From Anseranas semipalmata (lineage: Eukaryota; Chordata; Aves; Anseriformes; Anseranatidae), in contig VXAA01005633.1 of the NCBI GenBank assembly GCA_013399115.1, positions 699,789 through 763,788 of the forward strand: 64,000 nt of DNA. The letters run 5' to 3'. The notes beneath the pieces were generated by a model. It searched no databases. It had not been told where the DNA came from and was given only the letters and a program-made list of their open reading frames with translations. Position numbers and translations under genes: made by a program. This document shows positions 1 to 10,135 of this stretch, one piece after another (within the stretch, counting starts at the first letter, position 1; each line of letters opens with the position of its first letter).

Positions 1-3000
1 AGCTTCTTGAGTTTTTAAACTAAAAAAGTCAGACCAAACATACAAGAGGTCCTGTTTGACTCATCTAGACAGTGCCTGTGAGGCCTTGCCAAGACAGAGG
101 AATTCATCTTCAAAAGCTATAGATGCTACTTGTGCCTCATTTCATCTCTGAAGGTCAATGAATGCATCAGCTGGAACATGTAGGAGGTGTGCATGGAAGC
201 CAGACTCAATAAGAAGACAGTTTAGTGTCTGTTGGGTATTTATGAGAACCAATAGGAGCACAGAAAAAGACATCAGAAAGACAGATAAGTGTTGACGGTT
301 CATGGGAAGAATGTAACAGTCCCCAGTGGAGCTGGAGAGAAGTCATGCTTCATGAGGATGCAGGCTGGGAAACAACCTCCTTCCCTGTCTAACTGGCAAA
401 CCTCTTCTGAAGTGAACATTATTCTATGTTTATCATTCTCCATATTTGGAAAAAAAAAAAAGAGATTATTGCAGATGAAAAACTGTATCACGATAAGTAG
501 AAACCTCAACCAAGCCTAGTTTTTGTCACAGAGTATTACAGGTGCAGTTCTGAGAGTTGTGCTGAGACTTGGCTACAAATATATTCTTAATGTATTTTGA
601 TCTGACAGTGCAGTTCCTGTGTTTCCGTCTAGTCTAGTATCCTGTCTCTGAGAAATTCTAACACCAGCAGCTTCAGAGGACAAGAGAAGAAACGTCTAAC
701 AGTAAAGTGGTACAGTCTACCCTACAAAAATATTATCTAAAGCCCAAACAGCAAAAGATTGATTTCTGAAGACAGAGTAGTTCAGCACTGTAACAAATGC
801 CCCATATGCAATAACAGCTTACTGTTTACAGCTTATATGAATTACAAATCAAAAAGTCTGCTTTATCACTAACAACATCATGGAATTAGAACAACATATG
901 TGTAAATACATACATAGAACTGTACATAGAGACGACTATCTTATCCACAAGCTGTCAACTGTCTCTCGCTACCTTTGTCTGAGCACAGTAAAGGTTAAGT
1001 GATTTAACCTAGCAAGGTAAAATCAGTTGTGAGCTGTAAGAAGAAAAAGATCCTGTAGGTTTAAAATCAAGGAGATCCAACTTTAAGATCTCAGCTAAAA
1101 TTATAGAAAGTCATCAATGTGCCAACATTACAATACAATTGTACGCATCCCAACTCACATTACTAAGAAGGCCTAATATTTGCTCATTAGCCCCTTAGTT
1201 CTTTTACTTCTAAACAGGAAATTACACTGCAGATGTTTCTTCCAAGATCTCTGATAAGGTTGGCACATATGTGTAAATACATATGCGTGTACGTGTGTGT
1301 ATAGTTGTTGTTAAAACCTGTGGTTTTCACACTTGTATTTCTTTGCGACTAGATGTGTTCACACCTGACAAGCCCCTGTAGCAGAAAAGACAATAATAAA
1401 TTTATCTTTGCAAGTATCTGCTTCTTCAGAGTCACCTAACCACCATTACAGCCTTCCTGGTTCTTTGCTAACCTACCTTAATTAATATCAATTATATATT
1501 AGTAAGAATATTGTGTGGCAGACATAACAGAGCGATTCTAGTCAGACTCTAGACAGATAAAATTGTGTCTTTAGTTGTACTTTAAAACAAGAGAAATACA
1601 AATTTTATATAATGCTATTGAAGCTAAGAGTGCTAGGAGTACATTGTGCTGGTTTCTGTCCTCCTGAAGGGACAAGAGATAACAAACTGATAGGAAACCA
1701 CCAGGCAAATACATACACAGAGTTGAAGGAAAATGCCTCATAGGTTCAATATTAATCTTTCTCCCTCCTCCCATATACTGGTTCTTAGTGGACAAACAGA
1801 TAAGTGTGGATGACCACATTTCAGGTAGTAACATGTTGCTTGCCTAGAGGCTAAGAAGGCAATGTCAGGCTTTGTTGCTAAGCTAACCTCATGAGCCAGA
1901 AGCATCTAAGATCTCCACAGAAGACATCAGACTTTGTCTGAGAGAGGTCTCTGCGGCAGGGTCAGCTGCCGTGAGAGTGTAGAGAAGACAACAAGCCATC
2001 TCCAAAGAAAATTGCGGAATAAAACAGAAAGAAGTCTTTGTAAAGGCTGCCACGCTACCGCTTTGCTCCCAGCTGGCAGACAGCCCATGTTGCTGGAAGT
2101 CTGAGCTGCAAAGCCTTCTGGTGCTTAGGAGATAAGGACAGATACTGAGCCTGTGGAATGAACAAGATATAGGCTTCCATCTTCTAAGGATTTATACCAA
2201 GCAGCCAAGTTCTAACATCAATGCCTGTATTATACTATCTGTGGTCAAGCATATTGCCAGACACTACTGGAAACTCACGGTCTCCTATGATGGTAAGCTA
2301 CTTTTTTCAGGTGGTATTGAGAGATGAGACTTTAGGATGTGAGATGCTATTGGGAGCACAGAAGTGAGCTGTGGAAGAGTGTCTGTAACCACCTGAGGCA
2401 TCATTGTATATCTGCAAATTAGGATTTTATCCGCCTCCTAGAAGTGCTGTAGAAACAGCTGAGCACTCAAGTCCCCTCCTGACATTTCTCCCAATGGCTT
2501 CTCATGCTATGAATTTTAAATTTATCATAGTGCATTGATTTTGCTATTTGAACCTCCCAGATACCTTTGTGTCATTCTTCTCAAGAAAGGTAGTTGGTTA
2601 ATATAAAAGTGTGGCCAGGGAATCAAGGGCTTTTCTTTCTGCTCTCAGTTCTGGCACTGCCTCCCCCCATGCCATCAGCTTCATCTCAGGCCTCTCACCG
2701 TCCCTGTGCATACAGAATATTTTAATGCTTGTGCAGTTTGGAGAAACTAGCTGGTTACATATGATACAAAAACAGCCCCATACAAATACCAAGAGTTTTA
2801 AGATCAAGGAACTCTCTATATGCCATATGGCATTGATATTGATATATCAATAAACTCCTCCCTAACTGCAGCAGATGCTCAAGTCAGTAGTTTAACCACA
2901 CAGTATAATGCACTGTTGTGTCCTTTTCTGTGAGTAAGAATAAGCCAGATGCTTTTCCACAACATATTGGCAGAAATATGGTGCTATACAGCCAGAAAAA

Positions 3001-5346
3001 GCAAAGTTTACCTCCACTACAGATGAGCCACTACAGACCTGTTTTTTAAATCATACTTTCTTAAAGCTGATTCATTTTGACAAAAGATTTACCTACTGAT
3101 GGCTATCCAGATGATCAAATACTTCTGAAACTGAGACTGATGTATCATCAAGGAATATGAAACTCCCTTAATGTCACAATTATGTTTTTCTTAGTTCTTT
3201 TTATAATACCATTAGACAAAGGAAACAAATTAGTGATTTTCATTTTTCCTCCATTAACTATTTTTTCACTTCTTTATCTTCTCTATTCACTCATTAATCT
3301 TCTCTCTCATTTCCTCAGAAAGCAAACAGTGCTAACCTGCTTTTCTCTTTCCCTAATTAAATATAATTTTAATTATTTTTACTTTACCCCTACCCACTAG
3401 TTCTCTAAAGTTCTCTTCCAGTTGCATATATTAACACCTCACTATTCCAATCATTCTCTGTTGCAAATATCATCACCTAATTTTGGCACCTGAATCTTTG
3501 CTCTTTGATCCTTTAATTGGCAGCTACTGTTGAGTTCCTGTGGGGATTTGCTCTTTCACTGCTAAACCCACCGGTAATTCACATCACCAGCTTCTAAGGC
3601 TCTACCTGTCTGTATTTCATGGTGTGCTTTCACAAATGGTTTAAGCCAACTGAAGGTCATGCAGCCACTAAGAAGAGGTGACACTGCCATCCCAGCATCC
3701 CTGGTTGCATGTCCCCACCCCACTGTTTGCACTGGCATTACCACTCATGCAACCACACAGCCAGCCAGACCACAACTGTGCTTTCGGTTCTTTGTGCTTT
3801 TTTTGGTAAGGTAAATTTTCAGGCAGATCAGTCGATGCATGCCCAAAGGGGACAGCAGGGCTACAAGCAGAGGGAGAAAGGCAGGACTGCCTTTCTCTCG
3901 GCCTTGGGGCACACCGATGGGCTTACAGCATGCATGAAACTGCTGTCTGGTAAGTGCAAAGACCACACAGTGACAGGGAGAAATGTGCATTTAAATTCTC
4001 TCCAGCTACCACTTTTCTCTTTAAATCAGAATCACAATTTTATGTGGGCAATGAACTGTCCTTTGCAGGGGGAGGTTGGCTATTTGCTTCACTGAACAAT
4101 TGAACCTTGCCAGGCCTTCGGTCCAGCCAAAAACAAAGCTCACTACAAGAAGCGGACAAGTCTCACAGTCCTTAGTCATCGACTTCAACAGGAGTTTGGC
4201 TGGAGTGGGGGAGGGAAAATCGTTAACGAATAGGTCTAAAAATAAATGCAAGGGTTTCCTGCTATTGTTTTCTGGTCTTCTGTATTCCCCTAATGCGGGA
4301 AAAAGAACAGTGGGATTCAAACCGCATTTTAGTTTGTCGTTAATATTCAGGTCCCAAGAACATATATACACAAGAGGAGGACTCAGAAAGAGCAGGTCTT
4401 GACTGACGCCATGATGACCTTCACTTCTATTGTTCCTGGGTGCTGTGAGAGAGAAATCACTCACCATCACCAATACCTCCTCAAATTACTTTTTACAAGG
4501 TTAGGTATCCAAAGACTTAACACTTAAGGGTTATTTTTCCTCCAAAAACTCAACCTGTTTCTTTTATAAAAGAAACCACTATGTTACATTTATAGGTAAC
4601 ATCTTAAACTCTTACATGTCAGAGAATATAATGAAAGCTCTAATTGTTTCTTTCAGTATCTTCAGGGAACCTGTCAGAAATTCTCCCACATCTGCAGCAG
4701 CCAAATACGCAACTTTTCTAGCAATGTATCTATCTATGTCATAGGACAGGCTTAAAGAAGAAGCGACAATATTGATCTTTCAGAAATCTATACAAAAACT
4801 ATTTAGGTTCATCTATCTTGAATACCACAATTACAGAGCACAGCTCTGGTTGTTGGATTCCTTGATACATGCTGAAAGTCAGTAGTTTGAGTATTTACTT
4901 TCTCCTTCTGACAAAAGTATCTCATTGCAAACTGCCCTAAAGGTGTTCAGAGAAATCCACAAGTTTTCCTAATAGTTTACAAAAGACAAAAAGCCCATTT
5001 CTTAGTTTTCTGACATGCAATTTATATATAATGGGCAGGCTCCACTGGGGTCTGGAGGTGTACAGTGTCTGGTGTACTGATGTAGCAATCACTTGGGAGA
5101 TACTATGGTGAAATGAACAAAAAAAGACAAAAAAAAGTGCTGGGCCAGTTTACGCTGATGGCTCCCAAACTTTGGATGACATGGCTATGACAACTGCCTA
5201 TGTGCTAACTTCTGCAACAGCCCTGGGCTGCTTCCTTAGAGTCATTAGAGTAGCAGGAAATTCATTTCTACTGTATTGTCTCTCAAAAGAAAATGACTAC
5301 AATTAAAAACAAAACCAAAATGAATACAATAGAACCAGCAAGATGA
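1..5346. other. Intergenic DNA, no gene recognised
   Basis: AT-rich, with no coding frame of recognisable content; the longest frames (up to 150 codons near 4021-4473 minus) look random. A somewhat CpG-enriched patch at 4190-4330 has several isolated CpGs (CGTTAACGAATAG, GCGGGAAAA) and may be a small regulatory element. No transposon was recognised. Confidence 0.6.
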
Positions 5347-5354
5347 ACTTATTT
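5347..5354. repeat. Left target-site duplication of the solo LTR
   Basis: ACTTATTT, repeated exactly at 5706-5713 on the other side of the LTR. The true duplication is probably 5-6 bp, with the last bases shared with the eroded LTR end. Confidence 0.65.
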
Positions 5355-5705
5355 ACCAGTTTTGGCTGGGATGGAGTTAATTTTTTTCTTTGATGCTGTG
5401 TTTTGGACTGTGACCAAAAGAGTGTTGGTAACACACCTACCCTTAAGCTGTTGTTGAGCAGTGAAAATAACGGGAGGGGACAAAGCCAGGACAGCTGACA
5501 CCAGCCAACCAAAGGGATATCCCATATCCCATGAATTCCTTATGTTGATTTGCCTGCACATGCAGCTTTTGCTTTACCTATCAAACTGTCTTTGTTTTGA
5601 CCCATGAGTTTTCTCTCTTCTGCCTTTCCAATTCTTCAATTCCAATGGGGGATGAAGCAAGCGGCTGTGTGGGGCTCAGCTGCCTACCAGCGTTAACCCA
5701 CCACA
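5353..5705 (+). mobile_element. Solo LTR of an endogenous retrovirus (ERVL-like avian family), internally deleted
   Basis: The left part contains the block TTTTGGCTGGGATGGAGTTA, the middle has GGAGGGGACAAAGCCAGGAC and CAGCTGACACCAGCCAACC, and the right part has GACCCATGAGTTTTCTCTCT and AAGCAAGCGGCTGTGTGGG, ending near CCACA. These are landmarks, in order, of an LTR family I know from many bird genomes. At about 353 bp it is shorter than usual: the segment with the TATA box and transcription start after the CATATCCCAT block seems missing, so it is unlikely to act as a promoter. The flanks carry the same 8 bp, ACTTATTT (5347-5354 and 5706-5713). No viral coding sequence is present. Confidence 0.85.
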
Positions 5706-5713
5706 ACTTATTT
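5706..5713. repeat. Right target-site duplication of the solo LTR
   Basis: ACTTATTT, identical to 5347-5354, directly after the LTR terminal CCACA. The matching flanks indicate that the LTR pair recombined in place to leave a solo LTR. Confidence 0.65.
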
Positions 5714-5749
5714 CATCTTTTTTGCTGTGCCAGTCACCCTTGACTCCAT

Positions 5750-5805
5750 TTCACAGAGTTTAAGATCCCAAAGGATCATTGGTTCACCTTGTCTGACCTT
5801 CAGTG
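5750..5805 (-). mobile_element. Short ancient CR1 3'-terminal relic
   Basis: TTTCACAGAGTTTAAGATCC, then AAAGGATCATTGGTTCACCT and TTGTCTGACC, matches the reverse complement of an old CR1 terminus (the 'gatcatctagtctgacc' block). The match fades after about 55 bases, so the call is tentative. It lies 45 bp to the right of the solo LTR. Confidence 0.5.
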
Positions 5806-7156
5806 CACAGAGGGAAGTATAACTCACTCACAGCCTCAGGCTGTTCCCTATGGTGTTCCCAGGCATTTTGCCATATCTTGCAAAACAAAACCTCTCCAGC
5901 AAAACTGTCTGCCTGCCCTTTCCTCTTCATGTGGTCACTTTGCAAGACAGAGTCAGAAGCTAACTCTCTTGCACCTTGGCCACCTTCAGACAGCCATCTG
6001 GATTAGACTTCTACACACTATTACACCTACAAAATTTTCTTTGCTTATAGGATAACAGAAATACTTTTCTAAAGCTGTAATGCAAGATAGGAAGACAAGT
6101 ATATCTCAAGCCTGCCCAGCAGTCTTTTCCATTTACCTCCCTTTGCATCCACTGATGACTACAGAACATGCCTCCTTGTCTGGGCTCCTTCCATCTGCAA
6201 GATTTACCTGAGCTACTTTCATATTAGGCCTCTGCCACAGGGCTTATAGTTGTGTTACTGCTCATTTGTCATTTTTTTTGAAAATACTATACTGGACTTT
6301 TACAAGTTCATGAAAAGATTCAGATAACCCCGTAAGAGCAACACAAGATTGTAATTAAGGCAATAGTGGCCATTTGCTATGATATCCTTCTCTTTCCTAG
6401 AGATTTGGTGAAGATCCAAAAGAGAATTAAGAATGGGACAGACTCCTCTGAGATCCCACATCCTTTTGGCCTGGGTGAACAACTATCTATCACCACTCTG
6501 ACTTCAGCTAGGTGGGAATTATGATGCCCAGGGCCACAGTTCTGGGTTACCTGCTGCTCTTTTAACCTTTAGTTCCTACCCATTGAGTCACACTGCTATC
6601 ATTCGTTAGGGGGCAGAGTGCCTTGAACACAAGATGAAGATATTATCAGCATTATTTCTGTGTATGTATCCTGTTTTGGTCCTTTTTTCTTTTAGGTTCT
6701 GCCCTCCCTGTGACTTTTCCATGACCTTACCACTTGTTCTGTGCGAGTGCCTCTGGTTATTGTGTGTCTATGTTCATATGCTTTCCTGTTGTTGCTTTAC
6801 CTTGATCTGCTGCATGTGCTCCTAGCAGACAAAATACAAGGTGGAGAGGGCAGAAGTTGCAGTCAAAATGCATTAATTGGGAAGAACAGTTTATCTGAGG
6901 GACAGAGGAATGAAAAAGACCTCAAAACACAAAACTGTACTAGATATAACAGAGTAGCATGTCCACAGCTTCCCCATGTAGTTCTTCTGATGTAGTTTAA
7001 TGTGACAGTTCAGCATACAGAGTGCTTTCTTTCACCACTCTGTTCTGTGAGCATTAGCTCGGGAAAGAAACTAAATATTATATAAAGTGATTTTTGGTGG
7101 TGGTGGTTTTGTTTTGTTTTGTTTGTTTGTCTGTTTTTAATACAGCAATAAATTAG
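5806..7156. other. Intergenic DNA, nothing recognised
   Basis: Ordinary AT-rich sequence between the LTR/CR1 relic and the minus-strand CR1. A GTTTT-rich tract lies at about 7100-7140. Confidence 0.6.
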
Positions 7157-7528
7157 AAATTAGAATGGTTCAGTTGGAAGGGACCTACCATAGATCATCA
7201 AGTTCAACTGCCTGACCACTTCAGGGATAACCAAATATTAAAGCATGTTGTTAAGGGCATTATCCAAATGCCTCTTGAAGGCTGACAGGCAAGGGGCATC
7301 AACCACCTCATTAGGAAGCCTGTTCCAGTGTTTGACCACCCTCACAGTAAAGAAGTGTTTCCTAATTTCTAGTCTGATCCTACCCTGGTGCAGCTTTGTG
7401 CCGTTCCCATGTGTTCTATCATTGGTTCCCAGGGAGAAGAGACAAGGACCTCCTTCTCTGCTTCCCCTCCTCAGGAAATTGCAGAGAGCAACGAGGTCGC
7501 CTCTTGGCCTCCTTTTCTTCAGACTGTT
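7157..7528 (-). mobile_element. CR1 fragment, 3' part, minus strand
   Basis: Begins with the reverse complement of a CR1 3' end (GGTTCAGTTGGAAGGGACCT and the ATCATCAAGTTCAACTGCC-type segment) and continues into the RT C-terminal region in antisense (CACCCTCACAGTAAAGAAGTG, the complement of the FF-T-RVV region). The frame has decayed, so it is older than the plus-strand CR1 that starts 455 bp to the right in the opposite orientation. Confidence 0.92.
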
Positions 7529-7955
7529 ATTACAGGCAGCTGTGGAAAATATTAACCTACATGAAAGAGCAAATGATCTGGAAGGGGATGAAGTCTAGTG
7601 GGCAATACCTTTTAGGGTAGAAGCTAATGCTTGCCGTCCCGTGGAACATAAGCACCACTTTCCAAGTGATGATTGTTTTGCATGAGTGCACCTCTTTCTG
7701 CAGAAGTACCTAGGACTGCCAACCCCCTTTCCTCTGCATTTTCACTCCCTATCTCACCAGCTACAAAGCCTTTGCTTTGCTCAAGAGTAATGTGTACATG
7801 GATGGCTGGTGAAGCTCATATGTCCTCAGTGGGAGGTACAGCACACAAAGAGGCATCAACCGGGCCAGGAGACAGCTGTCTCCCCCGTGCACGATTCAAA
7901 CAAGAGACACCAGCAAAAATCTCTTTTCCAGGCCCTGCTCATCTCCTTATGATAT
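7529..7955. other. Spacer between the two oppositely oriented CR1 copies
   Basis: About 430 bp of unique-looking sequence with no coding signal, separating the minus-strand CR1 from the young plus-strand CR1. Confidence 0.6.
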
Positions 7956-7983
7956 AATTACTTGTTCAAAAATTACTTGTTCA
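7956..7983. repeat. 13-bp tandem duplication at the CR1 5' junction
   Basis: AATTACTTGTTCA occurs at 7956-7968 and again at 7971-7983 with two A's between. The last bases of the second copy overlap the first recognisable CR1 bases, so the duplication sits exactly at the truncation point. Confidence 0.85.
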
Positions 7984-9239
7984 CCTCTGTGCCTGGGAAG
8001 ATCATGGAGCAGATCCTCCTGGAAGACATGCTAAGGCATGTACGGGATAAAGAGGTGATCCAGGACAGCCAGCACAGCTTCACCAGAGGCAGATCTTGCC
8101 TAACCAATCTGGTGGCCTTCTATGATGGAGTGATGGCATCAGTGGACAAAGGAAGGGCAACGGACGTCATCTACCTCGACTTGAGCAAAGCCTTTGACAT
8201 GGTCCCTCACCACATTCTTCTCTCTAAATTGGAGAGGTATGGATTTGAAGGATGGACTGTTAGGTGGATTAAGAATTGGTTGGCTGGTCACAGCCAAAGA
8301 GTTGTCATCAATGGTTCTATGTCTGGGTGGAGGCCGGTCACAAGCGGTGTCCCTCAGGGGTCAGTCTTGGGACCGGTGCTCTTCAACATCTTTATCAACG
8401 ACATAGACGACGGAATCGAGTGCACCCTCAGCAAGTTTGCAGATGACACCAAGCTGAGCGGTGCAGTTGATACCATAGAGGGAAGGGATGCCATCCAGAG
8501 GGACCTGGACAGGCTGGAGAAGTGGGCCCAAGAGAACCTCATGAGGTTCAACAAGGCCAAGTGCAAGGTGATGCACTTGGGCTGGGGCAATCCCAGGTAC
8601 TTATACAGACTGGGAGAAGAAGAACTCGAGAGCAGCCCTGCGGAGAAGGACTTGGGGGTCCTGCTGGACGAGAAGCTGGACATGAGCCGGCAGTGCGCGC
8701 TTGCGGCCCGGAAGGCCAACTATGTCCTGGGCTGCATTAAAAAAGGGGTGGCCAGCAGGGAGAGGGAGGTGATTGTCCCCCTCTACTCTGCTCTGGTGAG
8801 ACCCCACCTGGAATACTGCGTGCAGGCCTGGGGCCCCCAGCACAAGAAGGATGTGGAGCTCTTGGAACGGGTCCAGAGGAGGGCCACTAAGATGATCAGA
8901 GGGCTGGAACACCTCTCCTATGAAGAAAGGTTGAGGGAACTGGGCTTGTTTAGCTTGGAGAAGAGAAGGCTCCGGCGAGACCTCATTGCGGCCTTCCAGT
9001 ACCTGAAGGGAGCGTATAAACAGGAGGGGGAACGCCTGTTTACACACGTTGATAGTGATAGGACAAGGGGGAATGGTTTCAAACTAAGACAGGGGAGATT
9101 TAGGTTGGATATTAGGAGGAAGTTTTTCACTCAGAGGGTTGTGAGGCACTGGAACAGGTTGCCCAGAGAGGTTGTGGATGCCCCATCCCTGGAGGCATTC
9201 AAGGCCAGGCTGGATGTGGCGCTGGGCAGCCTGCTGTAG
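7983..9239 (+). pseudogene. CR1 ORF2 fragment: reverse transcriptase, C-terminal part
   Basis: An open frame of about 418 codons within the element. Numbering from the upstream codon at 7962, the catalytic motifs are: YLDLSKAFD (first catalytic Asp near residue 73), [10 protein letters not shown] (residues 129-138) and FADD (residues 159-162, the YxDD-box equivalent of LINEs). The thumb and C-terminal part follow, with [11 protein letters not shown] and the closing RHWNRLP motif, then the TAG stop. In an intact CR1 this enzyme performs target-primed reverse transcription of its own RNA. Here the endonuclease and the first RT motifs are missing and there is no native start, so it is not an autonomous gene despite the clean frame. 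Confidence 0.93.
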
Positions 9240-9334
9240 TAGTTGGCAACCCTGCCCAGAGCAGGGGGGTTGAAACTAGATGATCTTTAAGGTCCTTTTC
9301 AACCCAGGCCATTCTATGATTCTATGATTCTATG
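7983..9334 (+). mobile_element. CR1 non-LTR retrotransposon, 5'-truncated, young-looking
   Basis: The element runs from inside the reverse-transcriptase region to a complete 3' end: a short 3' UTR after the stop at 9237-9239, the typical CR1 3' segment, and a tail of about three 8-bp ATTCTATG-type units ending at 9334. It lacks ORF1, the endonuclease and the N-terminal part of RT, as most CR1 copies do. Unlike most avian CR1 copies, its remaining frame has no stop or frameshift, so it inserted fairly recently. There is a 13-bp duplication of flanking DNA at the 5' junction. Confidence 0.97.
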
Positions 9335-9974
9335 AAATCACAAGATGAGCTTTTACAGTCAGGACATAGCTGGAAACAGAACATTTTTGAAGGCTGAGCA
9401 TGGGTTACAGATGTTCTTCTTCAAGAGAAAAGACCAGTCTGAAGTCTGATCATATTTAGGAAACATTGCAAAGTTTCCTTGAGAAAAATATTGTTCACAA
9501 AAATCCCCCCTAGTCCTACCTCCCACAAAAACACAGCACGAGAAACATCATCCCAGACAGTGGAATGACTCTGTAAATGCAGAAGCATCAAAGACTTTTT
9601 GGAACCCATGAAGGACTTTGTTGTTAATTCTGTATTAAAAAAAGAAAAAACAATCTGCATACTACAGCATGAAATAAAATTAATGGATAGATAGATAGAG
9701 CTTAGCCTGTCTATCACAAAAAAACAGCCTACCTTCCAAACTCACCACTGCCCATCTTCAGGAAAATCTTTTTGCTTGCTTGTGCCTGCTTCTATTTTCT
9801 GCTCAAGCTATTAAACACTTTGATTCTTCAGAGCCAGTAGGAATAAACCATTACTTTTGACACTAATGTTTCAGATTTAACTAATTTAGAATTATAAAAA
9901 CACTGTATAAAATTAAAAATTATATAACATACACAATTGGAGGGGGTATTTTTTATAAAGCTATAAATATAATT
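9335..9974. other. Intergenic DNA, nothing recognised
   Basis: AT-rich sequence with a short GATA tetranucleotide tract near 9684-9700. No coding signal. Confidence 0.6.
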
Positions 9975-10135
9975 TAAAGATGGAATGGACCACTCTATTC
10001 ATTTAATTTGATCTCCTGTAGGGCATTGACTAATGGAATTCCCTGAATTCTTGATTTAAAAATATAGTTTGACGTAATTTACTACAACCCTCTGACCAAT
10101 TATCCTCCTTACTAATAAATTACACTTTTGTCAGG
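9975..10135 (-). mobile_element. Ancient CR1 relic, minus strand
   Basis: Recognised by the order of diverged blocks matching the reverse complement of an old CR1 3' end: GATGGAATGGACCACTCTAT, TTTGATCTCCTGTAGGGCAT, TCTTGATTTAAAAATATAG, ACAACCCTCTGACCAATTAT and CTTACTAATAAATTACACTT. The divergence is far greater than in the young CR1 copies, which suggests an early avian or pre-avian insertion. Confidence 0.72.

Noticed and set aside
4021..4473. 150-codon minus-strand frame
   Set aside because: No domain, no splice support and random-looking composition; it overlaps an equally long plus-strand frame.
8194..9130. Other-frame and minus-strand ORFs within the CR1 element
   Set aside because: They are shadows of the true CR1 ORF2 frame, which carries the RT motifs.
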